DNA of 64,000 nucleotides from Gigaspora rosea (lineage: Eukaryota > Glomeromycota > Glomeromycetes > Diversisporales > Gigasporaceae), in assembly GCA_003550325.1 (NCBI GenBank), contig QKWP01001217.1:4600-68599 (forward strand), read 5' to 3'. Numbering within the stretch: the first letter of the stretch is position 1; each line of letters opens with the position of its first letter. Positions 11,776-22,932 of the stretch are shown piece after piece. The notes under the pieces are model-generated. The model did no database searches. It saw only the letters and a program-made list of their open reading frames with translations, and was not told where the DNA came from. The translations under genes and the position numbers were made by a program.

Positions 11776-13249
11776 AAAATACTAATCGATACCATACCGG
11801 TACCATACTGTAATTTCCCATACTATACAATTCTGGTCATCCATACAGAAATTTTTTTTACAGTAAATCATAATCGGTAAGTTTTGTAAAAAAAGTTTTA
11901 CAGTAAATTGTGATAGAGACCACAAATGTTAATTCAAATATGAAACCATACTGTGTTAGAGTGTTCGATACACTATGAAAATCAAATCTATATGTGGTAT
12001 GATATAAAATTCTAATAAGACAGATTTTAAAAGATTCTCCTGATTAATTTAAATCCGGATAGCATTTATCCGAATAATTATCGGGTGACACCCACCCGGG
12101 TCAAATCACTAGTAACAACTAAAAAAAACTTACATTAATTTGTTAAAGAGCTTCTTACACTTGATACACAAAAATTAATTATATTTCGAATAGCACACTG
12201 CATTTGTCTGACATGTTTTTGTTAATTTATTAAATTCGAAATTGGCATTTCATTTTGTTAGATATTTGAAATAAACTATTCAAATTTAGTATACTTTAAA
12301 TAAATATTAGCATTTGTAGCCAAATTCGTAAATGTAATGAGTTAAAGTGATAGCACTTTGTGCTCATAAAGAATCCGGATTCAATAATCGAATTCGGATT
12401 TATCCAGATTCGGATTATCATCCGGATACATAAAATAGGATCCGAATTTAATCCGGATGACCCTTAAAGAATAGGATCGAAACACTAATTTGGGCCATAC
12501 TGAATCATCATGTTTAAGTCTTTTAACTGAATTAAAGGTCTGGAAGCGACAAGAGTCTCCTTATAATCTTAGCTATAATCAATCCAAAGAATCACCGATT
12601 AAATAGTGGAAAAGCATTAATGTAGATGATAAAGATGATCAGTTACAAGTTCTTGCAATATTTTTGTTTTTAATCGTTTCATCTCAAGCCGTTTGTAAGA
12701 GAAACTTTTCAACAATTAAATAGTTTCTTGGTGATAAACGTACTCAATTAGACTTGTTACATGTTGAATCTATTACAAAAATTAGGTCTTTTTATATTTC
12801 AAATATAGAAAAAGAATTAAAAATTTATAGTAAAGATATTTCCAAGAATGAATTAAAAGAAAGTTCTAACCATGTACAACAAATCGAAAATTCTGAAATG
12901 AAGATATTGAAGAAAATAACGATTTAAAAGAAACATTATCTACCAATTTAAGCATTTCTCAAGTCATTGATTTGTCATTACCTGCATTTTCAGCTACAAA
13001 TAATATTTTGTTTGAATCCACTACAAATAGATTAGTAAGAGATCGTGATTTAGGCAATATGGATTATGATCCGATTAATTTAGCAAAACAAATATTAAAT
13101 GAAGAAAATAGTGTAATAAGCAATGATAGTTACAATTGAATTATATACTTTATATATATAATTCAATCAATTAGTTATAATTACTGTATTTCATTAAATT
13201 TTATAACTAATAAATCAATTACAATATAATTAGCTCTATAATATAAAGG

Positions 13250-14095
13250 TTAGACCCGGATGCAAAATTGTCACCGGGTAGTAATGCGAATTCTACCAAT
13301 TTGGCATATTCCTACCTGTATCTACCAGTAGGTGGTAGCTACCGGTAGCTACCACTACCGGTAGATCTACTAGTTATATGATAAATAAAATTCATTTGAC
13401 AACTCATATACTTTCGATATTTATAATACATTATATAATTTTAAAATTATTGTATTGGTATCTACCCTGTATATAATTTACCTAATGGTATCTACCGTTA
13501 TCTAACGGTAGATACTAGCGGTAGATTCCTACCAGTAGCTACCAACTCATATCACTACATCCGGGTCACCCGTGTGATTTGAAATCAGGTAACCCAGGTG
13601 AAAACAGATTGTATATAAGGGTCCTGGAATTGAGAGAAATAACCCTCTTTAAACTGTGGATTATTGGGTAAACAGATCACAAGATCAAAGTGTGATTAAT
13701 ACGCATACCAGAAATGATTACCAAGCGTGCGAAAAATTAGAGCGTTCGGTTAACTATGCAAACAAAAACTATATGCGGTACCATATACGAATTAATTTTT
13801 AAGATAGAATAGTAATCAGATAGTGACGGGGGTTATTTATATTTAATTAATAGTAAAGAATGCCTTGTGTCTTTCGGATGTCTAGAGCAAATAGCTCTAT
13901 TTTTCTCAATCATTTTAGCGTAATCGATTTTTAAAAGCCTTTATGACGAAGTTACGTTATAAAACCTTTTACTCTTACCATTATAACCAATCAAATGAAT
14001 ACCATTCTATGATTTTGACCAGGGTTGAAAAATCTTGACCCGGGTGAACCGTTTCGACACGGGTGACCCAGTTTACTACAACCTGGGTCTAAACT
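13250..14095. repeat. Possible TIR element with GACCCGG ends
   Basis: GTTAGACCCGGATG at about 13250 is matched inverted by CCTGGGTCTAAAC at about 14083. Words of the type GGGTCACCCG recur at 13560-13610 and 14030-14080. The two ends give no matching TSD, so the boundaries are tentative. A palindromic element is nested at 13279-13557. Confidence 0.4.
13279..13557. mobile_element. Palindromic hAT-like MITE with ACCGGTAGATAC words
   Basis: Left end TAGTAATGCGAATT and right end, read inverted, TAGTGATATGAGTT. Both halves are rich in GGTAGCTACCGGTAG and TACCGTTATCTAACGGTAG words. The 8-bp flanks (TCACCGGG and CATCCGGG) match only partly, so the superfamily call rests mainly on the ends and architecture. 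Confidence 0.5.
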
Positions 14096-14099
14096 CTAC

Positions 14100-15220
14100 T
14101 ATAATATACAGGTGTTAATCATAATCTTGGCTATAGTTTTTGGTTTTATTTAGTTAATAACTAATTAAAAAAAACTATACAACAGAAAAGATAAGATGAA
14201 ATTTATAAATAGTAAATATTTATAATTTTAAATACCAATTTTATATTATTAATAAAATTGTTACAATATAAGTATACACAAACTTAAATAATTTATTTTT
14301 ATTTTTTTTTTAAATGTTAATGGTGAGACCTTGCTCTTATCTTTATTAGATTTAATGTAAAGTATTTACAAGACTGGAAAAATTTTCATTGTTTAAATCT
14401 ATTGCTAAGACTAAGAACTTAAATAATTTATTTTAATAATAGACAGATTAATAAATACTATAAATAATGAATAATTGAAATAAATAAATATATATAGATT
14501 TAAATATTTAATAGTTTATTATGATATATAATTTACTTTAATAATTTAAGTTGCTTTTAAATTTAGCAATTATAAATTAATTATGAGAATCAAATTTAGA
14601 ATTAACTTAAATTGCTTTTAAATTTTATATCAACTTGGACCATATTTGAAATTTCATTTTAATCTAAGTAAATTCTAAACATGCTATAATTTTATTTCTA
14701 TATATGATACATACTTTTTAATTTTATATTATAATTTGTATTATTATTGAAAAAACTATTTTTGTTATATAGGTTTTTCAAATCTTTGTAATACTTGATA
14801 TTCTGTTATTTAATCTAATATTATAAACATATTTTAATATTATACACAAATGACAAAACCAGTTTGATACATTTTAGAGTCAAATTTAAATTTTATATAA
14901 CTTAATTTTAACCTATATCTATTCTAATCTGAGGTATAATATATATATATCTATCAACTACTACAGATTAATACAAGATATATATAATAATAAATATTTA
15001 TAAATTTGAATTTATACTTACTTTTTAAAATTCAAACTCAGTACTATTTATTATTATTTCAAAGATAACTTAATTCATAGCAAATTAAACTGAATAGTTA
15101 CTATTCTAACTAGATATCTGGTTTAATTATAATTTTATTTAGAATTAATTCATACTGTAGTTTTATTATATTATTCAATATTATTTGTTTTATTCTATTT
15201 TTAATATTACCAGTTTTTAA
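14100..15220. other. AT-rich stretch, nothing recognised
   Basis: Very AT-rich with no supported ORF, repeat boundary or RNA gene. Confidence 0.5.
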
Positions 15221-15223
15221 CTA

Positions 15224-15354
15224 TATCACCAATATTACTAGTCTCACCATATTACCAATATTACTAGTTTCACCATATCACCAATATTACTAGTTTCACC
15301 ATATCACCAATATTATTAGTTTCACTATATCATCAATATTAATAGTTTTACCAT
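15224..15354. repeat. 26-bp tandem repeat, about five units
   Basis: Units of the form CACCATATCACCAATATTAC recur with starts spaced 25-26 bp (the ACTAG word falls at 15238, 15263, 15289 and about 15315). No coding role is apparent. Confidence 0.8.
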
Positions 15355-15599
15355 TTTATTAATTTAATAATTAAGTTGCACCTTCAATTTTTTAGTTTCA
15401 CCAGTTTTATTTGGTGAAATATATTAGTTTCACCAACAAGCTTAGTATATATTAATTCATGATTTTTTTTATTATAACCTTTCTTTTTTATGCTTCGGAC
15501 TCCTAACAGAGCCTGTTTCCTAGTCAGTTAATAAATTTAAGCTCTGAACATATGTATATAATTTTTGGTAGCAATACTCAGATTTTATTATTGCACTTG

Positions 15600-16040
15600 T
15601 AATTTCACATACTGTAGGTAAATTTAGACCCACAGGTAGTTCATGGGTACCTATGGGCCTAATAGACTGGGCTAGGGTATTAGGTTTTGGGCCCTAGGGT
15701 AAGGGTAAGGGCTATACATGAGGACGAAAGCATTTCGGGTTCTAAAACCCGAAATTAAAATTTGAAGACGAAATTGTTTTTGACCTATTTTACTTGAAAG
15801 ACGAAATTATTTGATGCTTTTTTTGAATAGACGAAATTATAAGGAACATATTTATATAAATTTTATTTGCTCTTTCTTATAAAAAATTTTAATTTTCTCT
15901 AATGAAGACGAAATAGGCCTTTTTTAAAAATCAATTTTGGTAGCATCACTAGTAAAGGCTCAAAAGTTAAGCTCTCACTCAAACAGGTAGGGCTAGAGTA
16001 TTGCTATTACCCAGCTCTACCGGCCTATGCGGAGGCATAT
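15600..16040. repeat. Second copy of the GGCC-rich repeat, split by a MITE
   Basis: GGGCCCTAGGGTAAGGGTAAG before the insertion and CAAACAGGTAGGGCTAGAG after it match 4500-4580 (GGGTAAGGGTAAGAGCTTA and ACAAACGGGTAGGGCTAGGG). The 239-bp element at 15713-15951 lies between, so the 4.4-kb copy supplies the empty site. Confidence 0.6.
15713..15951 (-). mobile_element. MITE family E, copy 1 (8-bp TSD)
   Basis: Minus-strand copy of a 237-239 bp family also found at 28275-28511 and 35981-36219. Flanks are GTAAGGGC (15705-15712) and GTAAAGGC (15952-15959), one mismatch in 8 bp. In family orientation it starts TAGTGATGC and ends TATGTATA. It carries several ATTTCGTCT words and the hairpin CGGGTTTTAGAACCCG near its end. 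Confidence 0.8.
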
Positions 16041-16189
16041 TCAAATAAAACAAATTACTGTGCACTAATATAATCAATAGAAAATAGGCTAAAATTTTGC
16101 TTTCTAAAATTTTAAGTTATTTGGTTAAATATTTATTCCATAATAGCTTTTTTTATTTGGTGCAGCTTCTTTATAATATACTTTATAGA

Positions 16190-17540
16190 AATAGAAAAAT
16201 CTTTCATCAAAAATATCTCTACAAGTTCTTGACCAAATTTGATGAAAATTTTTTTATTTGAATTTTATAGATCCATAGAATTCAAATAAAAAAATTTTCA
16301 TCAAATTTGATCAAGTAGTTGCAAAGATATCTTTGATTAAAGTTTTAGAGATTTCAAAACGTATATCACATGATAAATACATTTAAATTTGTTGACAAAA
16401 CTTTGATTAAGAATATCTCTGCAACCATCTGATCAAATTTAATGAAAAATTTTTAACTTATTCTACGGATCCATAAAATTTAAATAAAAAAATTTTCATT
16501 AAATTTAATCAAGTGGTTGCAGAGATATTCTTGATCAAATTTTGTCAAAAATTTAAACATATCTGTCATGTGATACATACATATTTTGAAATTCTCTAAA
16601 ACTTTGATCAAAGATATCTCTGCAACCACCTGATCAAATTTGATGAAAATTTTTTATTTGAATTGTATGGATCCATAGAATTCAAATAAAAAAATTTTTA
16701 TTGAATTTAATCAGGTAGTTGCAAAAATATTTTTGATCAAAGTTTTAGAGAATTTCAAAACACATATCATATAACAGATACGTTTAAATTTTTGACAAAA
16801 CTTTGATTAAGGATATCTTTGCAACCACTTGATCAAATTTGATGAAATTTTTTATTTAAATTTATGGATCCGTAGAATAAGTAAAAAATTTTTTATCAAA
16901 TTTGATCAGGTGGTTGCAGAAATATCCTTGATCAAAATTTTGTCAACAAATTTAAACATATCTGTCATGTAGTACACGTTTTGAAATTCTCTAAAACTTG
17001 ATCAAAGATATCTCTGCAACTACTTGATCAAATTCGATGAAAATTTTTTTATTTGAATTCTATGGATCCATAAAATTCAAATAAAAAATTTTTTATCTAA
17101 TTTGATCAGATAGTTGCTAAGTACCTTCGCTCAAAGTTTTAGAAAATTTTGGTGCAGCTTGTTTTTGATAGAAGTTTTGATTTTTTTTAAAACTTGAGCG
17201 AAGGTATCTTAGCAACCATCTAATCAAATTCAATGAATTTTTTTTTTTTTGAATTCTATGGATCTATAAAATTCAAATAAAAAAATTTTCATTGAATTTG
17301 ATCAAGTGGTTGTTAAGATACCTTCGCCCAAAGTTTTGGGAAAATTTAGCTTAGCATGTATTTTAATAGATATTTTGATTTTTTTTAAAACTTTGAGCAA
17401 AGGTATCTTAGCAATCACCTAGTCAAATTCGATGAAAATTTTTTATTTGAATTTTATGGATCCATAGAATTCAAATAAAAAATTTTCATCAAATTTAATT
17501 AAGTAGTTGCTAAGATATCTTCACTCAAAGTTAAGATTTT
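16190..17540. repeat. Seven-unit ~198-bp dyad satellite in alternating orientation
   Basis: Palindrome centres of the type GGATCC lie at about 16268, 16467, 16669, 16866, 17064, 17260 and 17458, spaced 196-202 bp. Around each centre, TTTATTTGAATTCTAT is mirrored by ATAGAATTCAAATAAA, then CATCAAATTTGATCA, then GATATC. The spacers between centres (CATATCTGTCATGTGA versus ATATCACATGATAAA) also alternate in orientation. The array is therefore a chain of inverted monomers, not a head-to-tail array. A single diverged unit is present near 3855-3960. Confidence 0.85.
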
Positions 17541-17641
17541 TATTTTAAATTTTATATATTCAAAAGCGGGTTTTATATTTTAAAAGCAGTTTTTACATAT
17601 TTTATATATTCAAAAGGGTTTTATATATTCAAAAGCAAATT

Positions 17642-17770
17642 TACATATTTTTGTCTGAAGCGTAGCTGAGGAACACTATACTTCTAGATATTAGAGATCT
17701 GTCACGTCACGTGGTGACGTCTGTCACGCCGCGTAATTAGCCAATAAACGCGTCGCGTGCTAACACAACA
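17642..17770. repeat. Dispersed CCGAAGCGTAGC repeat
   Basis: GTCTGAAGCGTAGCTGAGG followed by CACTATACTTCTAGA and a CACGTGGTGACG palindrome. The same opening occurs at about 5066 (TGTCCGAAGCATAGCTGAGG) and 44997 (TCCGAAGCGTAGCGAAGAC); the reversed word GGCTTCGGACACTAACGG is at 19381 and GCTTCGGACTCCTAACAG at 15491. No TSD or coding sequence was found. Confidence 0.5.
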
Positions 17771-17844
17771 AAAAAATAAAAATTTTTAATTTTAAGTTTT
17801 AATAAAACTTAATTGTAGTATGCTAATAGTGGTTTTTTTTATTA

Positions 17845-18133
17845 AGTAAATCGACCTTCATTATTAAGACAATTTTGTTCGCCATAACAAAATCTACCTA
17901 CCTCTAAATTTTCATAAAAATCGGATAATTTTTTACTAATGGACATTTGTAAAAAACTAACTGGCATCATAATAGATTCTTTTGGTACAAAAGTGTATTT
18001 TATAAAACTCAACTAATAAAAAATCATCCAATTTTTATGGAAATTTAGAGGTAAGTAGAACTTATAACGATGAATAAAATTGTCTTATTAATTAAGATCG
18101 ATTTACTTAATAAAAAATTTGCTGACTATGCAT
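17845..18133. repeat. Fold-back cut by the first assembly gap
   Basis: The left arm (17845-17943) contains AAGTAAATCGACC and TTTTCATAAAAATCGG. Its inverse is at about 18011-18113 (CCAATTTTTATGGAAATTTA, TCGATTTACTTAATAA). Word choice resembles the arms of 27655-27970 and the tandem units at 61960-62540, so they are probably relatives. Confidence 0.65.
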
Positions 18134-18885
18134 NNNNNNNNNNNNNNNNNNNNNNNNNNNNNNNNNNNNNNNNNNNNNNNNNNNNNNNNNNNNNNNNNNN
18201 NNNNNNNNNNNNNNNNNNNNNNNNNNNNNNNNNNNNNNNNNNNNNNNNNNNNNNNNNNNNNNNNNNNNNNNNNNNNNNNNNNNNNNNNNNNNNNNNNNNN
18301 NNNNNNNNNNNNNNNNNNNNNNNNNNNNNNNNNNNNNNNNNNNNNNNNNNNNNNNNNNNNNNNNNNNNNNNNNNNNNNNNNNNNNNNNNNNNNNNNNNNN
18401 NNNNNNNNNNNNNNNNNNNNNNNNNNNNNNNNNNNNNNNNNNNNNNNNNNNNNNNNNNNNNNNNNNNNNNNNNNNNNNNNNNNNNNNNNNNNNNNNNNNN
18501 NNNNNNNNNNNNNNNNNNNNNNNNNNNNNNNNNNNNNNNNNNNNNNNNNNNNNNNNNNNNNNNNNNNNNNNNNNNNNNNNNNNNNNNNNNNNNNNNNNNN
18601 NNNNNNNNNNNNNNNNNNNNNNNNNNNNNNNNNNNNNNNNNNNNNNNNNNNNNNNNNNNNNNNNNNNNNNNNNNNNNNNNNNNNNNNNNNNNNNNNNNNN
18701 NNNNNNNNNNNNNNNNNNNNNNNNNNNNNNNNNNNNNNNNNNNNNNNNNNNNNNNNNNNNNNNNNNNNNNNNNNNNNNNNNNNNNNNNNNNNNNNNNNNN
18801 NNNNNNNNNNNNNNNNNNNNNNNNNNNNNNNNNNNNNNNNNNNNNNNNNNNNNNNNNNNNNNNNNNNNNNNNNNNNNNNNNNNNN
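18134..18885. other. Assembly gap (752 N)
   Basis: All N. Apparent reading frames across it are meaningless. The left flank is a fold-back and the right flank is the first base of a palindromic MITE. Confidence 0.99.
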
Positions 18886-19036
18886 ACAAGTTTACTTAGT
18901 GCATAAAGTTAGAATTAATTAATAAAATTTTATGAATCATAAGATTTTATAGAATTTTATTAATAAAATTTTATAAAATCTTATAATTCACAAGATTTTA
19001 CTTATTAATTCTAACTTAATGCACTAAGTAAACTTG
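18886..19036. mobile_element. 151-bp palindromic MITE, copy 1
   Basis: ACAAGTTTACTTAGTGCA and its complement end a nearly complete hairpin. The copy at 19211-19361 has exactly the same length. The left end abuts the N gap. Confidence 0.8.
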
Positions 19037-19210
19037 TTCAGAACCTAAAAATACATTAATTTAGCAGAATTATTTTTATTTTACTTGAAATTTAAAGAAT
19101 AGATTTATAAATTTTGATTTTGGATCAAAAAAGTCAAATTTAAGCATATTTTCTCCAAATTTCAAGTAAAATATCATAATTCTAATAATTTGATATATTT
19201 TAGATGTTGT

Positions 19211-19361
19211 ACAAGTTTACTTAGTGCATAAAGTTAGAATTAATTAATAAAAATTTGTGAATTATAAGATTTAATAGAATTTTATTAATAAAATTCTATA
19301 AACTCTTATAATTTACAAAATTTACTAATTAATTCTAACTTACTGCACTAAGTAAACTTGT
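19211..19361. mobile_element. 151-bp palindromic MITE, copy 2 (TA target)
   Basis: Reads TA-CAAGTTTACTTAGTGCA to TGCACTAAGTAAACTTG-TA. A TA flank on each side would fit Tc1/mariner mobilisation. The middle is AAATCTTATAATTC-type sequence that can pair along the whole length. A third, partial copy lies at about 35650-35737. Confidence 0.75.
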
Positions 19362-19590
19362 ATTTATTAATTGTTATTTTTGGCTTCGGACACTAACGGT
19401 ATCCGTTTCCTAGTATATATTCAAAAGTGGGTTTTAACAGCTATTACAGTTTTAAAAAATTTTTCTATATTTTTTTATCTAATACTAGATGTTATAATTA
19501 AGTTTTTAGCAAATTACTATAAAATTTATATGTAATAATCCAACTTTTAGCAAATTTACTTGATTTTAGGGGTAGCAAAAATGTCTAAAT
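19362..19590. other. Short AT-rich stretch
   Basis: Contains GGCTTCGGACACTAACGG, the inverse of the dispersed CCGAAGC repeat; nothing else is recognised. Confidence 0.4.
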
Positions 19591-19789
19591 TCATGCAGAT
19601 CAGTTATGTTCTATATGAGAGATGTACAGGTTCTATTGTACAAAAACAACGAAGAAATGGAAACCAAACTAGCTAAACACAACAATTATACTAAATAAAA
19701 AAAAATAAAAATATAAACAAACATATAACAAAACAAACAAAACAACACGTTCAAATAGACAAAAGCGATAATAACAAGACAGAGTTAGA

Positions 19790-21060
19790 CTGGGATGAGA
19801 AAGTGGTTCAGAAACTTGAGGTATTAAAAGACATAATGAGCAGCTATATAAATTTGAATAAAGATTTCTTTGTAGTTGCTAACACTTTGCCAACGAACCA
19901 GATATAGTACAATGGCCAATAACCAAGACAGAGAAAGAACCCAATAAAACCATAGAGGTCCAGGATAAAGAGCCAGTAGAAACAGAAACATCTAATAACA
20001 GGGACGGACACAAGCCTAACAACAAATGAAACAGGCTCTGCAAAAAATATAGAGGTACGGGAAAAAAACCAGTAAAGGACAGGCTGTGGTCCTCTCTGTT
20101 TTCAAAACTAAGAAGAGGCTAGTCAACATATTCTACCTTCTCTCTGAGAAGGAATATCTGAACAAATAACTCAAACGCACTTATTATAAATATACAAGGC
20201 CTTCAAAGTTTGTTCAATGAAATAATGATCTCAATGTTCAAACAAGTCAAATACGATATTTGTACAGCAAAGCAGCACTTTATTAAGGATATATGAACAT
20301 ATATAAAAATCACTTTCACAAATACAAAAAACCTCAAATACTATGCCACCAATGGAATTATCATAGAAAATAAAACATCCTATAGTTATATTCCAGTTGA
20401 TGGATGAAGGTCATTTTTAACAGTAAGGTGCAGAAATATGCTATTGGAAAATAAAATAAAAATTTTAGATGCTCTACTAGAAGCCTTCGAGAACGTTAGG
20501 AAAATTGCCTCAATTAAACCTTTACTGATCAATGGAACACTAATAGAACTCTGCATATCTCAGACCAATGGGTTATTGTTTTTGAAACCACAGAGGATCT
20601 TGAGCTGGAAAACAACATTCTTGTTTCACATATGTACTAGACAACAAAGTATTCACAGAATAGTGATTAGCTACAAAAGTATATTACTTCGGTGAAAAGA
20701 AAGGCCACATTAAAAGAGATTGCCAAGAGTTTAGAGATTTTGTTAAACGTAGACAAAAACTGTATGACCCTAGAGCAGGGGACCTAGAGAATAATCCAGA
20801 ATTAAAAGTACATGAAGCAAAGATGAACCAATAATGTGGGAAGGGAATATAACAGACGAACCCAAAAAGGAAGTAGAACTCAATTTGGCAGACAAGGCAG
20901 AAAAAAAGTTGCATATGGAAGAAGAACTACAGGACACAAGCATGAAAAAACAGACAAACACAAGCACAGAACCATTTATAGTAACAGTGGCATCAATACA
21001 AAACAAATGATATGGAATACAGAAATGAGTTAGCCATAAAAGAATATAGAACAGATGCAA
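19790..21060 (+). pseudogene. LINE ORF1-like, zinc-knuckle remnant
   Basis: Degenerate gag-like ORF1. The block YYFGEKKGHIKRDC at about 20680-20725 corresponds to a CCHC zinc knuckle that has lost its first cysteines (His and last Cys remain). Downstream sequence is Lys/Glu-rich (EPKKEVELN, KKLHMEEEL near 20865-20925). In LINEs ORF1 binds the element RNA. The short reading frames here are fragments of it in shifting frames. Confidence 0.6.
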
Positions 21061-21189
21061 ACATACTGTTATATTAGCATAATTTTAAATATTAGTATTA
21101 GAAAAATATTATACAAATATTAAAAACAGTACAAATTTTATCGAATTAATTAAATCTATAGTATTAGTTTTATTAAAAGACTTTTTACT

Positions 21190-22216
21190 TTTTTTTTTTT
21201 TTTTTGTGTTAAAGTTCCCGCTTTGGGTGAGAGTTTATTTAATCAAGCCTGTGGATCAAGGGCGCCTCTTTGGGCGCACCCACAATTGAGTTACATTGAA
21301 TGAGAGTACAACTAGCCACACGTACAACTTTTGGTTGTCTAATTTAAATAGTCCGCCCGAAGGTTCTACATTAGTTGCCATACCTACAACCCAACTAGGG
21401 GATTGCCTATTTAAACCCTCTGGTCCAACGCTTCATATGTCAATCCTACTTGTGATCACTGGTACAGCCCTCCGATATATTAGTCAGTCGAAGACAGTCC
21501 CGGATGCTACCTACATTCCCTTAGGACTAATTTATCCTCGCGGGTAAACTTGGTAGAGCAGTCCCTGTCCCACACAGGTATTACCTACACTTCGGTAACT
21601 TACGCACTCACCGAGGCAAGCAACTTGCAGTCAGGGGTACCTAACCGCTACCATTACCTACTTCTGCCCTTGTAAGGTTCACACCGACCCCGGTACCCAC
21701 CATTACTTTCCTACTGGTCCAAAACAAGGTGCCCCAAACTTCCAAACCAGTTGGCCCGGAAGGGTAGATCTACCCAGCATTAGGTGCTACTATGGTTTTT
21801 CTTCCCCTGGTACCTAATTCCAGAACATAGGTTCTTTTCTTCCGGTACGACTCCGGCGGCCAGGTTGGTGGACCCTCTCCTCCGAAGATCATATCGTCCA
21901 GTTCTCCAGCTCCGGTTTCTGATATTCCGGTTCTGGTAGCACCGTCAAAAATCGTTGCTACCTCCTTACTCGGGACTTTCCAAATGGGTTTCCATTTCCC
22001 CAGTTCCTTGGATTTGTCTGTGTCACCAGACACAACTTCGCCCGAAAGCTCCCATTCAAGATGGTAACCAAGGACTACAGGTAATATACCCAACCGATCG
22101 ACAGGAAACGGTTACCGTAACACAGGTCTATTTTTCCAAAGCGTCGCCAGTGGGATTTGAGCCCTAGACCTGCTACTTGGGGGTGACAACTTACCAACTT
22201 CCCTAAGTCGCCACAC
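21190..22216 (-). mobile_element. tRNA-headed A-tailed retroposon, copy 1
   Basis: Minus-strand retroposon of 1027 bp. The head (22216 down to about 22140) resembles a tRNA gene, with a box-B-like GGCTCAAATCC; the tail is a run of T at 21190-21206. The flanks are AAGACTTTTTACT at 21177-21189 and 22217-22229, a perfect 13-bp TSD. This is the mark of LINE-mediated retroposition. Long overlapping frames on both strands recur in copy 2 but lack an ATG or known similarity. It is inserted at the end of LINE ORF1. Confidence 0.88.
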
Positions 22217-22271
22217 AAGACTTTTTACTATTTTTATTTTTAAAAAATAGTTAATAAATAACAAAAGTTTC

Positions 22272-22463
22272 TTTGATGGTTCTTTTTGTGGTTCCTTTAA
22301 TGGTTTCTTTTGTGCTTCCTTTAAAGGTTCTTTTTGTAGCTCCTTTGATGGTTCCTCTTGTGGTTCCTTTGATAGTTCCTTTTGTGGTTCCTCTAATGGT
22401 TTCTTTTGTGGTTCCTCTGGTAGTTCCTCTTGTGGTTCTTTTGGTAGTCCTTTTTGTAGTTTC
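22272..22463. repeat. 24-bp minisatellite, eight units
   Basis: Eight consecutive 24-bp units of the form TTTGATGGTTCC-TTTTGTGGTTCC, with point changes and no indels. Because 24 is a multiple of three, it stays open in several frames. In one minus-strand frame the unit would read EPQKEPSK. It lies in the LINE ORF1/ORF2 interval, downstream of the retroposon. Confidence 0.85.
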
Positions 22464-22932
22464 TTTACTATTATTAGATTTAAATAGTTTCTTTTTCTAT
22501 GTACTAAAAAGATATATAAAATCTATCTTTTCCCCCAAGGCGGAGCAAGGTTTTGTCCTTAACTTTTCTTCTTTTTTTAAAAAATATTTGTACTTAAAAA
22601 ATCTCATACTTAATAAACTCATATTATCCATTAACTATAAATTTTTTATTTTTCTTTTTTATTTTCTTGTTTATTTTTTTTTATCTATATTCCTTATCCT
22701 TTTACATATTAAGTCAAGTAATATAGTTTCTTGTACAGAAGTTACTATATTACAGTACATTCACAATTAGCAAAGGAAATTTTGGTTGAAACTCAAAGAC
22801 CTATAGACAGCAAAGAAGTAGATCATGAGGACACAGAAATGGGCGAGTTTATGCTAGTGACTCACAAAAAAGTTATACAAAAATGAAAAAGGAAATACTT
22901 CTGGTGGATCAAACCATATAAGTACCTCCTCC

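Larger units (their letters stand above)
10673..12487. mobile_element. 1.8-kb non-autonomous hAT element, TSD ATTTGGGC
   Basis: Begins TAGTGTTTCGATCCG and ends CGGAT...GATCGAAACACTA. Flanks are ATTTGGGC at 10665-10672 and 12488-12495, a perfect 8-bp duplication. Both ends hold arrays of ATCCGGAT / ATCCGAAT words (10690-10800 and 12040-12470). No transposase fragment was seen inside; the 80-codon ORF at 10638 crosses the insertion junction and is spurious. Two smaller inverted-repeat structures are nested at about 11246-11571 and 11578-11775. It has the same TIR as 5694-6010. Confidence 0.9.
8805..13139 (+). pseudogene. BED-type hAT transposase pseudogene, interrupted
   Basis: A hAT-superfamily transposase that has lost function. 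From the ATG at 8805 the frame reads a Ser/Asn-rich leader, then a BED zinc finger (Cys-Lys-Trp-Cys near 9034 and His-x4-Cys near 9090-9105). Stops interrupt it at 8947, 9057 and about 9185. A GT-AG intron is readable at 9466-9543, followed by a long open stretch (9544-10058) with the RNase H-like core: LDGWMSPRGDSIYNY, TDNGLN and the RCASHAINLL block. A second intron runs to about 10124. A third ends in TAG just before 10602, but its donor is no longer clear. The C-terminal hAT dimerisation region (SQAVCKRNFSTIK) lies at about 12680-12725 and the frame ends at a TGA at 13137. The coding region is split by the element at 10673-12487; removing it plus one TSD copy rejoins the frame between LIWYNLG and HTESS. 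Superfamily call is firm; activity is excluded by stops. Confidence 0.88.

Noticed and set aside
16190..17540. CRISPR array
   Set aside because: Repeats are long, palindromic and alternate in orientation, spacers are repeats too, and the window is eukaryotic.
18070..18922. Long ORFs across the first N run
   Set aside because: They consist of unknown bases and have no evidential value.
17642..19425. A single element bounded by GAAGC words
   Set aside because: The shared words at the two ends are only about 8 bp and no TSD was found; the N gap prevents a better test.
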